NCBI GenBank assembly: GCA_017620455.1
Contig: JAFZQK010000060.1
Coordinates: forward strand, 1 to 22,212
Direction of reading: 5' to 3'
From: Clostridia bacterium
GTDB lineage: Bacteria > Bacillota_A > Clostridia > Christensenellales > Aristaeellaceae
Length of the DNA: 22,212 nt
Shown: positions 1 to 6,329 of the stretch, piece by piece
Layout of the letters: every line of letters begins with the position of its first letter
How positions within the stretch are numbered: the stretch's first letter is position 1
Notes under the pieces: generated by a model
Databases searched by the model: none
What the model saw: the letters and a program-made list of their open reading frames with translations, nothing else
What the model was told of the DNA's origin: nothing
Made by a program: the position numbers and the translations under genes

Positions 1-345
1 CCGCAGGCCGCCGGAAGGGAAGGAGGAGGCGTCCGGCTCGCCCTTCACCAGCTCTTTCCCCCCGAATTCCATGATGGCCCGGCCGCCCTCCACCGGCGAT
101 AGGACGGAATCGTGTTTTTCTGCGGTGATCCCCGTCATGGGCTGGAACCAGTGGGTATAGTGGGTGGCGCCCTTTTCGATGGCCCAGTCCTTCATGGTGT
201 TGGCCACCACGCTGGCCACCTGGGGGTCCAGCGCCGTCCCCTCCGCAATGGTGCGGTACAGCGCGCGGTAGGTTTCCTTGGGCAGGCGCTGGCGCATCAC
301 GTCGTCGTTAAATACCAGACTGCCGAACATTTCCTGCAAGCTCAT
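1..345 (-). CDS. glnN: Glutamine synthetase type III, N-terminal part (runs off window)
   Basis: Glutamine synthetase condenses glutamate and ammonia to glutamine using ATP in the cytoplasm. The 115 visible residues carry features of the type III (GlnN) family: an FGSLVFND opening, the [15 protein letters not shown] block (about residues 56-70), the TAEKHDS segment and a C-terminal [13 protein letters not shown] segment that in this family lies ahead of the catalytic barrel. The ATG at 345 has a GGAGG at 354-358, nine bases upstream. Only about one sixth of the usual ~700-residue protein is in the window. Its own promoter and structured leader lie just upstream. The family assignment is very secure; intactness beyond the edge cannot be judged. 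Confidence 0.95.
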   Translation of the reverse strand, partial: MSLQEMFGSLVFNDDVMRQRLPKETYRALYRTIAEGTALDPQVASVVANTMKDWAIEKGATHYTHWFQPMTGITAEKHDSVLSPVEGGRAIMEFGGKELVKGEPDASSFPSGGLR

Positions 346-360
346 TGCGCGTCGCCTCCG

Positions 361-406
361 TTCCCGGCCTTTTACGGGAAAAGCGCTGCGGGGAAAAACG
401 CAGCGC
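361..406 (-). promoter_or_regulatory. Two hairpins in the glnN leader, the first terminator-like
   Basis: Downstream of the glnN promoter, arms GCGCTGCG (399-406) and CGCAGCGC (383-390) form a GC-rich stem followed on the minus strand by TTTT (379-382), resembling an intrinsic terminator. A second stem (TTCCCG and CGGGAA, 361-380) stands just before the ribosome site. Either this ends read-through from serA or it regulates glnN; because it lies inside the predicted glnN transcript, attenuation is possible. No known riboswitch was recognised. Confidence 0.6.
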
Positions 407-426
407 CTTTTGAAGTTCTTATGGGC

Positions 427-455
427 ATTATAGGGGATTTTTCCGCCGATTTCAA
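427..455 (-). promoter_or_regulatory. Sigma-A type promoter for glnN
   Basis: On the minus strand a TTGAAA -35 (450-455) and a perfect TATAAT -10 (427-432) are separated by 17 bases. Transcription would start near 420, leaving a leader of about 75 bases before the glnN ATG. Confidence 0.85.
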
Positions 456-505
456 GGTTTATTTTGCGTAAAACTCAGAATCCGGCGGGAAAACCGTGTT
501 TTTTG

Positions 506-1669
506 TCACACCAGGCGCACCCGCACCACGTCCTTGAGCTTGGAAAGCGCGGCCAGCAGGGTATCGTCCGGATGCTGGGCCACTTCCAGCACCGTCACGG
601 CGTTGTCGCCGCGGCTTTTGTTCTGCATGTTCTGGATGTTGATGCCCCGGCCGGCGATCAGGGCGGTGATGCCGTTTACGGAGCCGGGCACGTTCTTATG
701 GATCACGATGATACGGCTGCCCTCGGGGATGCCCAGGGAGATCTCCGGCATGTTCACGCTGTTGCGGATCACGCCGCGCTCCAGATAATCCCGCAGCTCC
801 GCAGCGGCCATTTCGGCGCAGCGCTCCTCGCTCTCCGGGGTGGACGCGCCCAGATGCGGCAGGCAGACCACGTGGGGGGAGCCGGCCAGATCGGGGGAAG
901 AAAAGTCCGTCACATAAGCGGCGATCTGCCCGCTGGCAATGGCAGCCTTCACCGCCTCGGCGTCCGCCAATTCGCCCCGGGAGAAATTCAGCACCCGGGC
1001 GCCGGGCTTGAGGCTGCCCAGGAAAGCGGCGTTGATCATGCCCTTGGTGCCGTCGGTCAGGGGGATATGGATGGTGATGTAATCCGCGTCCTTGAGGGCG
1101 TCCTCCATGGAATCGGCCCGATGGATGGCGCGGCTCAGGGCCCAGGCGTGGGCCACGGAGATATAGGGGTCGTAGCCGGCCACCTGCATGCCGAAGCCCT
1201 GGGCCGCGGCGTTGGCCACCAGCGCGCCGATGGCGCCCAGGCCGATGACGGCCAGCTTCTTATCCCGCAGTTCGGGGCCGACGAACTGGCTCTTTTTCTT
1301 TTCGGCCAGCTTGCCCAGATCCGGCTGATCCTTGTTTTCCTGCACCCAGGCGAGGCCGCCGGCGATATCGCGGCTGGCCATCAGCAGCCCGGCCATCACC
1401 AGTTCCGCCACGGCGTTGGCGTTGGCGCCGGGGGTGTTGAACACCACGATGCCCTGCTCGGAGCACTTGTCGATGGGGATATTGTTGACCCCCGCGCCGG
1501 CCCGGGCGATGGCCAGCAGCGAATCCGGCAGCGCCATATCGTGCATGGCGGCGGAACGCACCAGGATGGCGTCCGGGGTGGGCTCTTCATTGGAGACGGT
1601 ATACATATCGGCGCTGAGGCTTTCGTGGATGATGGGCGAAATGTTATTCAGCGTTTGGATCTTGAACAT
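506..1669 (-). CDS. serA: D-3-phosphoglycerate dehydrogenase with C-terminal ACT domain
   Basis: It oxidises 3-phosphoglycerate to 3-phosphohydroxypyruvate with NAD, the first step of serine synthesis. The 387-residue protein has the NAD-binding GLGAIG motif (143-148), the catalytic Arg in NFSRGELAD (R231) and the catalytic His in PHLGAST (H272). A short ACT domain (about 319-387) would sense serine. At the place of the usual catalytic Glu the protein reads TDFSSPD, so Asp260 may substitute. The ATG at 1669 was chosen because AGGAGG lies at 1679-1684; longer in-frame starts lack this site. It follows serC by 86 bases in one operon. No serB is in view. Confidence 0.95.
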   Translation of the reverse strand: MFKIQTLNNISPIIHESLSADMYTVSNEEPTPDAILVRSAAMHDMALPDSLLAIARAGAGVNNIPIDKCSEQGIVVFNTPGANANAVAELVMAGLLMASRDIAGGLAWVQENKDQPDLGKLAEKKKSQFVGPELRDKKLAVIGLGAIGALVANAAAQGFGMQVAGYDPYISVAHAWALSRAIHRADSMEDALKDADYITIHIPLTDGTKGMINAAFLGSLKPGARVLNFSRGELADAEAVKAAIASGQIAAYVTDFSSPDLAGSPHVVCLPHLGASTPESEERCAEMAAAELRDYLERGVIRNSVNMPEISLGIPEGSRIIVIHKNVPGSVNGITALIAGRGINIQNMQNKSRGDNAVTVLEVAQHPDDTLLAALSKLKDVVRVRLV

Positions 1670-1688
1670 GGCGGCGTCCTCCTTATTG

Positions 1689-1719
1689 TATAAAATGCCG
1701 GGGGCTTTCCGTCCCCGGC
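1689..1719 (-). terminator. Terminator-like hairpin between serC and serA
   Basis: Arms GCCGGGG and CCCCGGC (1697-1703 and 1713-1719) form a stem followed on the minus strand by ATTTTATA. The T-tract is interrupted, so partial termination or RNA processing that lowers serA relative to serC is more likely than full termination. Confidence 0.5.
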
Positions 1720-1755
1720 GCATGGGCTTTGCGTTTACTCCGGCATACGGCGGGA

Positions 1756-2826
1756 TCAGGCGTTCGCTTCAAAGGCTTTCAGGGCCTCCACCAGCTTCTT
1801 CACGCCTTCGATGGGCATGGCGTTGTAGATGCTGGCGCGCATGCCGCCCACGGAGCGGTGGCCCTTGAGGTTCACCAGGCCCTGAGAGGCCGCGAACTTG
1901 ACGAACGCAGCGTCCTTTTCCTTGTCGCCGGTGACGAAGGTGACGTTCATGATAGAGCGGAATTCCTTCTTCGCGGTGGCGGTAAAGACCTTGCTGTTGT
2001 CCAGGAAACCATACAGCATGGCGGCCTTTTCTTTGTTCACCTTTTCGATGCCTTCCACGCCGCCCTGCTCCTGCAGCCATTGCATGCACAGCCCGGCCAC
2101 GTAGATGCCGAAGGTGTTGGGGGTGTTGAGCATGCTGCCGTTTTCGGCCTGGGTGGTCCAGTTCAGCACCTTGGGGCACAGGGGCGAGGCGTGGCCCAGC
2201 AGGTCCTTGCGCACGATCAGCACGCACAGCCCCGCGGGACCGATGTTCTTCTGGGCGCCGGCGTAAATCACGCCGAACTTATTGATGTCGTACGCTTCCC
2301 CCAGGATGTTGCTGCTCATGTCCGCCACCAGCGGCGCGTTCCCCTCGGGCAGCTCCACGTAATGGGTGCCGTAAATGGTGTTGTTGGTGGTGATGTGCAG
2401 ATAATCGGCGTCCGGGTTCAGCTTGCCCTTCCAATCGGGGATATAGGTATACGTATCCTCCCGGGAGGAAGCGACGGTATTCACCTTCAGGTACTTGGCG
2501 GCCTCCCCCGCGGCGCCGTGGGCGAAATTGCCGCTGTCGATGTAATCCGCTTCGCCCTTGATCCCCAGGTTCAGGGGCACGGAGGCGAACTGCATCGTGG
2601 CGCCGCCGTGAAGGAACAGCACCGCGTAGGTATCCGGAATGTGCATCAGGGAACGCATCCGGGCTTCCGTATCGTCAATGATGGCCTGGTACATGGGGCT
2701 GCGATGGCTCATTTCCATGACGCTCATGCCGGCGTCCATGTAAACGGGCAGCGCTTCCTTCACCTTTTCCAGTACAGGCAGCGGCAGGGCGGAAGGTCCG
2801 GGAGAAAAATTATACACACGTTCCAT
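1756..2826 (-). CDS. serC: Phosphoserine aminotransferase
   Basis: It transaminates 3-phosphohydroxypyruvate with glutamate to give phosphoserine, the second step of serine synthesis, as a PLP enzyme. The 356 residues are full length for the family. Visible signatures are the NFSPGPSALP opening, FLHGGATMQF, ADMSSNILG with the PLP-contacting Asp169, and AGAQKNIGPAG with the Schiff-base lysine K193. The ATG at 2826 is preceded by an AAGGAAG ribosome site. It is the first gene of the serC-serA operon, behind its own promoter. Confidence 0.97.
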   Translation of the reverse strand: MERVYNFSPGPSALPLPVLEKVKEALPVYMDAGMSVMEMSHRSPMYQAIIDDTEARMRSLMHIPDTYAVLFLHGGATMQFASVPLNLGIKGEADYIDSGNFAHGAAGEAAKYLKVNTVASSREDTYTYIPDWKGKLNPDADYLHITTNNTIYGTHYVELPEGNAPLVADMSSNILGEAYDINKFGVIYAGAQKNIGPAGLCVLIVRKDLLGHASPLCPKVLNWTTQAENGSMLNTPNTFGIYVAGLCMQWLQEQGGVEGIEKVNKEKAAMLYGFLDNSKVFTATAKKEFRSIMNVTFVTGDKEKDAAFVKFAASQGLVNLKGHRSVGGMRASIYNAMPIEGVKKLVEALKAFEANA

Positions 2827-2872
2827 GGCAGTTCTTCCTTTCTTGATCCGTTTCTGTATTTGTGGGACGTTT

Positions 2873-2889
2873 TTTGCCCGCCGGGCAAA
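2873..2889 (-). repeat. 17-base palindrome just downstream of the serC start site
   Basis: TTTGCCCG and CGGGCAAA form a perfect 8-base inverted repeat around a single central base, at roughly +14 to +30 of the serC transcript. With a one-base loop it is more like a repressor-binding operator than an RNA hairpin. On the minus strand it is followed by A residues, so it is not a terminator. Confidence 0.6.
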
Positions 2890-2909
2890 TCCCGTACATC
2901 ACGGGTATT

Positions 2910-2938
2910 ATCATACGCCCCGCCGAGCGAAAGCGCAA
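2910..2938 (-). promoter_or_regulatory. Sigma-A type promoter for serC-serA
   Basis: On the minus strand TTGCGC (2933-2938) and TATGAT (2910-2915) are separated by 17 bases, with a start near 2903. The 350-base gap 2827-3176 contains this promoter, an adjacent palindrome and, on the other strand, the control region of the Spo0E-like gene; no further gene is visible in it. Confidence 0.75.
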
Positions 2939-3032
2939 TCCCCCCTGTTTTGAAAAAACAAAGGAAATACAATCACCGCGGACGGGCCTGTGTTCTTCCT
3001 GCGCGCGCTCCTGATCCCCCATATTTTGTGGG

Positions 3033-3130
3033 TGTCGCTTCGTGTCGAACGAAATACGGTGTATCCGACGGGATTCGACAGGATTTTCCCTTGCGTTTTT
3101 TCCTTCGATGGGCGTATGCTTTTTTCGACG
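3033..3130 (+). promoter_or_regulatory. Cluster of Spo0A-box-like sites around a promoter for the Spo0E-like gene
   Basis: The Spo0A core TGTCGAA is present exactly at 3043-3049 and, inverted, at 3074-3080 (TTCGACA). One-mismatch forms occur at 3124-3130 (TTCGACG, flanked by T residues) and a two-mismatch form at 3033-3039. A possible promoter, TTGCGT (3091-3096) and TATGCT (3115-3120) with an 18-base spacer, sits between the boxes. The arrangement suggests control of the downstream gene by Spo0A~P. Binding is inferred from the consensus only. Confidence 0.5.
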
Positions 3131-3176
3131 GCAAAGGACTCCGTCCCACCGCTTCAGCATGCAAAGGAGGATCGCT

Positions 3177-3359
3177 ATGAACCAGCAATCGGAAACCCAC
3201 GTCGCTGCCCCGCAGGAAGCGGAACGCCTGCGCGCACGCATCGAAGAAGCCTTCAGCCGGGGCAGTCTTGCGCAGGCCCTCATCCTTTCCCGGGAAATGG
3301 ACGCATTGCAGCTCCGCCGTATCCCAAAAACCGCGGACGCCCGCCGCGCCGCAGAATGA
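3177..3359 (+). CDS. Small Spo0E-like protein (putative Spo0A phosphatase)
   Basis: The 60-residue product fits the Spo0E family, small helical-hairpin phosphatases that remove phosphate from Spo0A~P and hold back sporulation. Visible evidence is an N-terminal helix with ERLRARIEEAF, a short turn (about residues 28-30) and the second helix ILSREMDALQ, matching the family signature S-x-x-(L/M)-D. The ATG at 3177 follows AAAGGAGG (3163-3170) by six bases. It stands alone, on the strand opposite serC and ahead of the ribosomal-protein promoter. Upstream Spo0A-like boxes support the assignment by context. Such small proteins are easy to misassign, so confidence is moderate. Confidence 0.65.
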   Translation: MNQQSETHVAAPQEAERLRARIEEAFSRGSLAQALILSREMDALQLRRIPKTADARRAAE

Positions 3360-3411
3360 CGGTTTTCCCTGAAATAATTTGAAAGAAAGCCGTTTTTCCG
3401 CAGAAAAAAGA

Positions 3412-3440
3412 TTGACATTCCCCGCGCCCTGTGATAATAT
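3412..3440 (+). promoter_or_regulatory. Strong sigma-A promoter for rplU-prp-rpmA
   Basis: A consensus TTGACA (3412-3417) and TAATAT (3435-3440) are separated by exactly 17 bases. Transcription would start near 3447. Confidence 0.9.
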
Positions 3441-3446
3441 TTTTCG

Positions 3447-3561
3447 GTAAGCCGCTCGGGAGGGGCTCCTCAAACGCGCCCATGCGCTGCCCCATGGCTG
3501 AAAGATGCTTTCCTTTCCCTCCGCGGAAGCCCGGCGAGCAAAGAATAAGGAGGTGCTGCAC
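3447..3561 (+). promoter_or_regulatory. Probable L21-type ribosomal protein leader
   Basis: About 115 bases of untranslated RNA lie between the promoter and rplU. They can fold with GCTCG and GGAGGG near the 5' end pairing with CCCTCC and CGAGC near the 3' end. Firmicutes rplU operons are known to carry an autoregulatory L21 leader in this position. The call rests mostly on location and foldability; I could not align it to the Rfam model. The rplU ribosome site AAGGAGG is at its 3' end. Confidence 0.5.
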
Positions 3562-3867
3562 ATGTACGCAATCATTGCGACTGGCGGCAAACAGTACCGT
3601 GTGTCCGAGGGCGACACCATCTACATCGAAAAGCTGGAAAACGAAGCGGGCGATATCGTCACCTTCCCCGTCCTGATGCTCTCCGGCGAAACCATCGAAG
3701 TGGGCAATCCCTACGTGGAAGGCGCCACCGTCACCGGCAAGATCATCCGTCACGGCAAGGGCGAAAAGATCGTCATCCTCAAGTACAAGAGCAAGAAGAA
3801 CTACCGCCGCAAGGCCGGCCACCGCCAGCCCTTCACCCAGGTGGAAATCACCGGCGTGAACGCCTGA
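3562..3867 (+). CDS. rplU: Large-subunit ribosomal protein bL21
   Basis: A 101-residue component of the 50S subunit that binds 23S rRNA. The N-terminal [14 protein letters not shown], the central GKIIRHGKG and the basic [19 protein letters not shown] segment are all characteristic of L21. The ATG at 3562 was chosen because it follows AAGGAGG by eight bases and matches the family N-terminus; an earlier in-frame ATG falls inside the leader. It is the first gene of the rplU-prp-rpmA operon. Confidence 0.98.
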   Translation: MYAIIATGGKQYRVSEGDTIYIEKLENEAGDIVTFPVLMLSGETIEVGNPYVEGATVTGKIIRHGKGEKIVILKYKSKKNYRRKAGHRQPFTQVEITGVNA

Positions 3868-3874
3868 CGGCCGC

Positions 3875-4192
3875 ATGATCCGCGTTACGCTGCATTGGAA
3901 GGGCGATGAAATCGTTTCTTTCGAGTGCAAAGGCCACGCGGGCTTCGCGGAAGCGGGGCAGGACATCGTCTGCGCCGCCGTCTCCATCCTTACCACCACC
4001 TGCGTGAACGCGCTGGAAACGGTGGCGGGGGTGAAGCCCCGGGCAACGGCCAAAAGCGGGCTCATGCTTATCTCTCTCCCCCGGGATGCCGGGCACGACG
4101 CGCAGGTGATCCTCAAGTCCATGCGCCAGGGCCTTTCGGATCTCAGGGAGGAATACCCCGGATACCTTCAGCTAACAGAACTCTCAGTATAG
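3875..4192 (+). CDS. prp: Ribosomal-processing cysteine protease Prp
   Basis: Prp (YsxB) removes the N-terminal extension of ribosomal protein L27 in Firmicutes and related groups, which is essential for L27 function. The 105-residue protein has the family signature GHAGFAEAGQDIVCAAVS, with catalytic His21 and Cys33. It begins seven bases after rplU and is followed directly by its substrate gene rpmA. The L27 here does carry the cleavable extension, which makes the functional pairing consistent. Confidence 0.95.
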   Translation: MIRVTLHWKGDEIVSFECKGHAGFAEAGQDIVCAAVSILTTTCVNALETVAGVKPRATAKSGLMLISLPRDAGHDAQVILKSMRQGLSDLREEYPGYLQLTELSV

Positions 4193-4204
4193 GAGGAAGC
4201 AATC

Positions 4205-4510
4205 ATGTTGAAGCTCAATCTTCAGCTTTTCGCCCATAAAAAAGGTATGGGTTCCACCCGGAACGGCCGCGACAGCGAAAGCAAGCGCCTGGGCCCGAAG
4301 CGGGCCGACGGCCAGTTCGTCAAGGCCGGCAACATCCTGGTCCGTCAGCGGGGCACCAAGATCCATCCCGGCCTGAACGTGGGCATCGGCAAGGACGATA
4401 CCCTCTTCGCCAAGGCCGACGGCATCATGCGCTTCGAGCGCAAGGGCAAGTTCGACAAGCAGGTGAGCGTCCATCCCGTGGCCGCCCCCGTCGAAACCGC
4501 TGTCCAGTAA
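4205..4510 (+). CDS. rpmA: Large-subunit ribosomal protein bL27, with Prp-cleavable extension
   Basis: A 101-residue 50S protein whose N-terminus reaches the peptidyl-transferase centre. It starts [14 protein letters not shown], in which LNLQLF is the extension removed by Prp between F9 and A10, exposing [15 protein letters not shown], the conserved mature N-terminus. AGGAGG lies before the ATG. It ends the operon at a strong terminator. The usual Firmicutes follower obgE is absent; an acetyltransferase is next. Confidence 0.98.
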   Translation: MLKLNLQLFAHKKGMGSTRNGRDSESKRLGPKRADGQFVKAGNILVRQRGTKIHPGLNVGIGKDDTLFAKADGIMRFERKGKFDKQVSVHPVAAPVETAVQ

Positions 4511-4523
4511 TCACGGTACAATC

Positions 4524-4562
4524 AGCCGCCTGACGGTATCTGCCAGGCGGCTGCTCTTTTTT
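4524..4562 (+). terminator. Intrinsic terminator after rpmA
   Basis: Arms AGCCGCCTG (4524-4532) and CAGGCGGCT (4544-4552) form a perfect 9-base stem followed by GCTCTTTTTT. The T-run ends only ten bases before the next ATG at 4573. Confidence 0.9.
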
Positions 4563-4572
4563 GGGAGTGTTT

Positions 4573-5154
4573 ATGGCTGATCCGTTTTTGACCGTTCTCA
4601 CCCCGCGGCTGCTGCTGCGGCCCTTTGAGGAAACGGACGCGCCCCTGATCCGCGCCATTTCCTTCGATCCGGAAACGACCCGCTACCTGTACTTCTGGGG
4701 CCGGCCAGGCATAACGCCGGAGGAGGACGCCCGCCGCTTCCTCGCCTACGCCCTGGAATCCTGGCGGCGCGATCCCATCCTGGCGCGGGAATACTGCGTC
4801 TGTCTCCGTGATACCGGCGAAGCGATCGGCGACGCCAGCGTGGAAGCCGTCGACGCGGACACCGCCGAGATCGGCTGGATCCTGCTGCCCAGACGCCGGG
4901 GCCGGGGCTACGCCACCGAGGCGGGCCGCGCCGTGATGGAGCTGGGCTTCCGCCTGTACGGGGCAAAGCGCGTGATCGCCCACTGCGACGAAAGGAACGC
5001 CGCCTCCCGGCGCGTAATGGAACGGCTGGGCATGCGATTGCAGTCCGTCGCCCCGGGGGCCCGCCCCGCCAAGCGTCCCGGCGAAACGCCGGGCAACGAA
5101 TGCACTTATATCCGGGATAAAAACACGCTGGGGGAAGCCGCCCTTTCCGATTGA
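4573..5154 (+). CDS. GNAT acetyltransferase, RimJ/RimL-like
   Basis: The 193-residue protein is a GCN5-related N-acetyltransferase of the type that modifies ribosomal-protein N-termini or small amines; its substrate cannot be told. It opens with TPRLLLRPFEETDAP, typical of the RimJ/RimL group, and has the acetyl-CoA pyrophosphate loop RRRGRGYA (107-114) followed by TEAGRAVMELGF and the RNAASRRVMERLGM motif (141-154). The ATG at 4573 follows a weak GGGAG; a TTG at 4561 is in frame but lies inside the rpmA terminator. With a terminator ten bases upstream it must depend on read-through or a promoter near rpmA; a TACAAT at 4517-4522 has no good -35. Its 3' end forms half of a bidirectional terminator. 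Confidence 0.85.
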   Translation: MADPFLTVLTPRLLLRPFEETDAPLIRAISFDPETTRYLYFWGRPGITPEEDARRFLAYALESWRRDPILAREYCVCLRDTGEAIGDASVEAVDADTAEIGWILLPRRRGRGYATEAGRAVMELGFRLYGAKRVIAHCDERNAASRRVMERLGMRLQSVAPGARPAKRPGETPGNECTYIRDKNTLGEAALSD

Positions 5155-5173
5155 AAGAACGGTTTCCCCCAGC
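5127..5173. terminator. Bidirectional terminator between convergent genes
   Basis: Arms at 5127-5140 and 5160-5173 pair over 14 bases with one G-U, and the loop contains a second CTTTC/GAAAG pairing. It is followed by CTTTATATATAT on the plus strand and by GTGTTTTTATC on the minus strand. It serves both the acetyltransferase gene and the minus-strand operon. The left arm and stop codon are within the acetyltransferase CDS. Confidence 0.8.
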
Positions 5174-5193
5174 CTTTATATATATTGAATGAA

Positions 5194-5556
5194 TTACGGT
5201 TCTTCTTCCTCGGTTTCTCCGTCCGGTCCGTCCGGCCCGTCTTCCACCACCGCGTCCGGGGAAAACAGCTCCCGCACGATCTCGTCCGCCCGGGGGTAAT
5301 CCTTATAGGCCACGTATACCTCGCAGGTATCCGAATACAACCCCGTCAGGACCGCCATGGCCGCACCCCGGCTGGACTGGGCCAGGCTGGGGATCTCATT
5401 CTGTTTGAGCACGTCGCAGACCATATCCGCCCAGAGCTGAATGCCCTCGTACACCCGGCACCAGTCCTCGTCCGCCGGCTCGCGCAGCCTTCTGTTTCCG
5501 CAGAAAGGGCAGCGGTCTTCCGCTTCCGTCAGCCGCTTGCATTGATCGCAATACAT
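5194..5556 (-). CDS. Zinc-ribbon protein with DUF2007-like domain
   Basis: A 120-residue protein of unknown function. The N-terminus MYCDQCKRL with CPFCGNRRL forms a two-CxxC zinc ribbon (about residues 3-20). The middle (about 32-95) resembles the DUF2007 signal-transduction-like fold: a VYEGIQLWADMVCDVLKQNEI helix region, then a strand and a VYVAYKDYPRADEIVRELF ending. The C-terminus is a disordered acidic tail. GGAGGGAGGAAAG before the ATG lies across the end of the previous gene, five bases away. It is the last gene of the nadD-yqeK operon. The DUF2007 resemblance is from pattern recognition only. Confidence 0.75.
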   Translation of the reverse strand: MYCDQCKRLTEAEDRCPFCGNRRLREPADEDWCRVYEGIQLWADMVCDVLKQNEIPSLAQSSRGAAMAVLTGLYSDTCEVYVAYKDYPRADEIVRELFSPDAVVEDGPDGPDGETEEEEP

Positions 5557-5561
5557 GGTAT

Positions 5562-5918
5562 TTACTTTCCTCCCTCCCGGGCGATCCAGGCCGCCCAGGC
5601 TTTTTCATCCGCGCCCAGGGTGGCCTGCTCGCCGCAGCGCACGATGGGCGTGCGCAGAAAACGCGGGTTTTCCAGCAGCGTTTCCAAAATATACCCCTCG
5701 TCGTCCGTATAGGCGACGGGATGGGATCTGACCTCCGGGTTGTCCCGGTCCACCAGGTTCTGTATGCCCAGGCGGCGGGCGAATAATTCGATCTCCCGCC
5801 GTCCCAGTTTATGCTTTTTCAGATCCAGCAGCTGATAGGCGATGCGCCGTTCCTTGAAAAAGCGCTCCGCCTTTTGGGTATCGAAATTTTTCTTCAGGGC
5901 ATAGATTTGTATATTCAT
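5562..5918 (-). CDS. ArsC/Spx-family thioredoxin-fold protein lacking the catalytic cysteine
   Basis: A 118-residue member of the arsenate reductase/Spx-like family. The start reads IYALKKNFDTQKAERFFKERRI, where classical ArsC and Spx have an active cysteine (or CxxC) after the first strand; here it is Asn. The later block LLENPRFLRTPIVRCGEQATLG is typical of the family and contains the only cysteine. Arsenate reduction by the usual mechanism is therefore unlikely; a binding or regulatory role is possible. Its ATG overlaps the rsfS stop as ATGA, implying translational coupling. Confidence 0.85.
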   Translation of the reverse strand: MNIQIYALKKNFDTQKAERFFKERRIAYQLLDLKKHKLGRREIELFARRLGIQNLVDRDNPEVRSHPVAYTDDEGYILETLLENPRFLRTPIVRCGEQATLGADEKAWAAWIAREGGK

Positions 5919-6301
5919 GCGTTGGCTTCCGAGCCGGGCTTCTGTTCCGCCTCTTCAAAGGGCAGCGGGATGCGGTTCTGCCCGTCCTCCCAGAGCCGCT
6001 CCAGATGATAGAACTGCCGGTCCTCCGGATGGAAGATGTGCACCAGCACCGTGCCGTAGTCCAGCACGATCCAGCGCCCTTCCCCCTGGCCTTCCCGGGC
6101 GCGCAGGGCCACGCCGTCTTCCGCCAGGGCGTCGTCCACGTCGTCCGCCAGGGCCTTCACCTGCAGGGAGGACCGCCCGGACGCGATCACCATGTAATCG
6201 GTGATCACCGTCAGGTGCCCCACGTGCAGCACCGTGATATCCAATGCCTTCTTGTCGTAGAGGATCTTTGCGATTCGCAGTGCCAGGCCGTTGTTCTCCA
6301 T
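5915..6301 (-). CDS. rsfS: Ribosomal silencing factor RsfS
   Basis: RsfS (YbeB/Iojap) binds L14 on the 50S subunit and blocks subunit joining when nutrients are short. The 128-residue protein has the expected core: LDITVLHVGHLTVITDYMVIASGRSSLQVKALADDV, then GEGRWIVLDYGTVLVHIFHPEDRQFYHLERLW. The ATG at 6301 was chosen because AAGGAGG lies nine bases upstream; the longer reading has no ribosome site. It follows the NadD-YqeK gene by 28 bases, the classic yqeK-rsfS arrangement of Firmicutes. Confidence 0.96.
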   Translation of the reverse strand: MENNGLALRIAKILYDKKALDITVLHVGHLTVITDYMVIASGRSSLQVKALADDVDDALAEDGVALRAREGQGEGRWIVLDYGTVLVHIFHPEDRQFYHLERLWEDGQNRIPLPFEEAEQKPGSEANA

Positions 6302-6329
6302 GTCCCGTCCTCCTTCTTTTTTTCTTTCT

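Noticed and set aside
464..1693. A 409-codon plus-strand frame opposite serA (and a similar one opposite serC)
   Set aside because: The minus-strand frames encode clear SerA and SerC with ribosome sites; these are shadows.
3073..3081. ACAGGATTT as a sigma-H type -35 for the Spo0E-like gene
   Set aside because: It fits the -35 consensus, but no GAAT-type -10 is found at the proper distance.
4517..4522. TACAAT as the promoter -10 for the acetyltransferase
   Set aside because: No -35 at a usable distance, and the transcript would begin inside the rpmA terminator.
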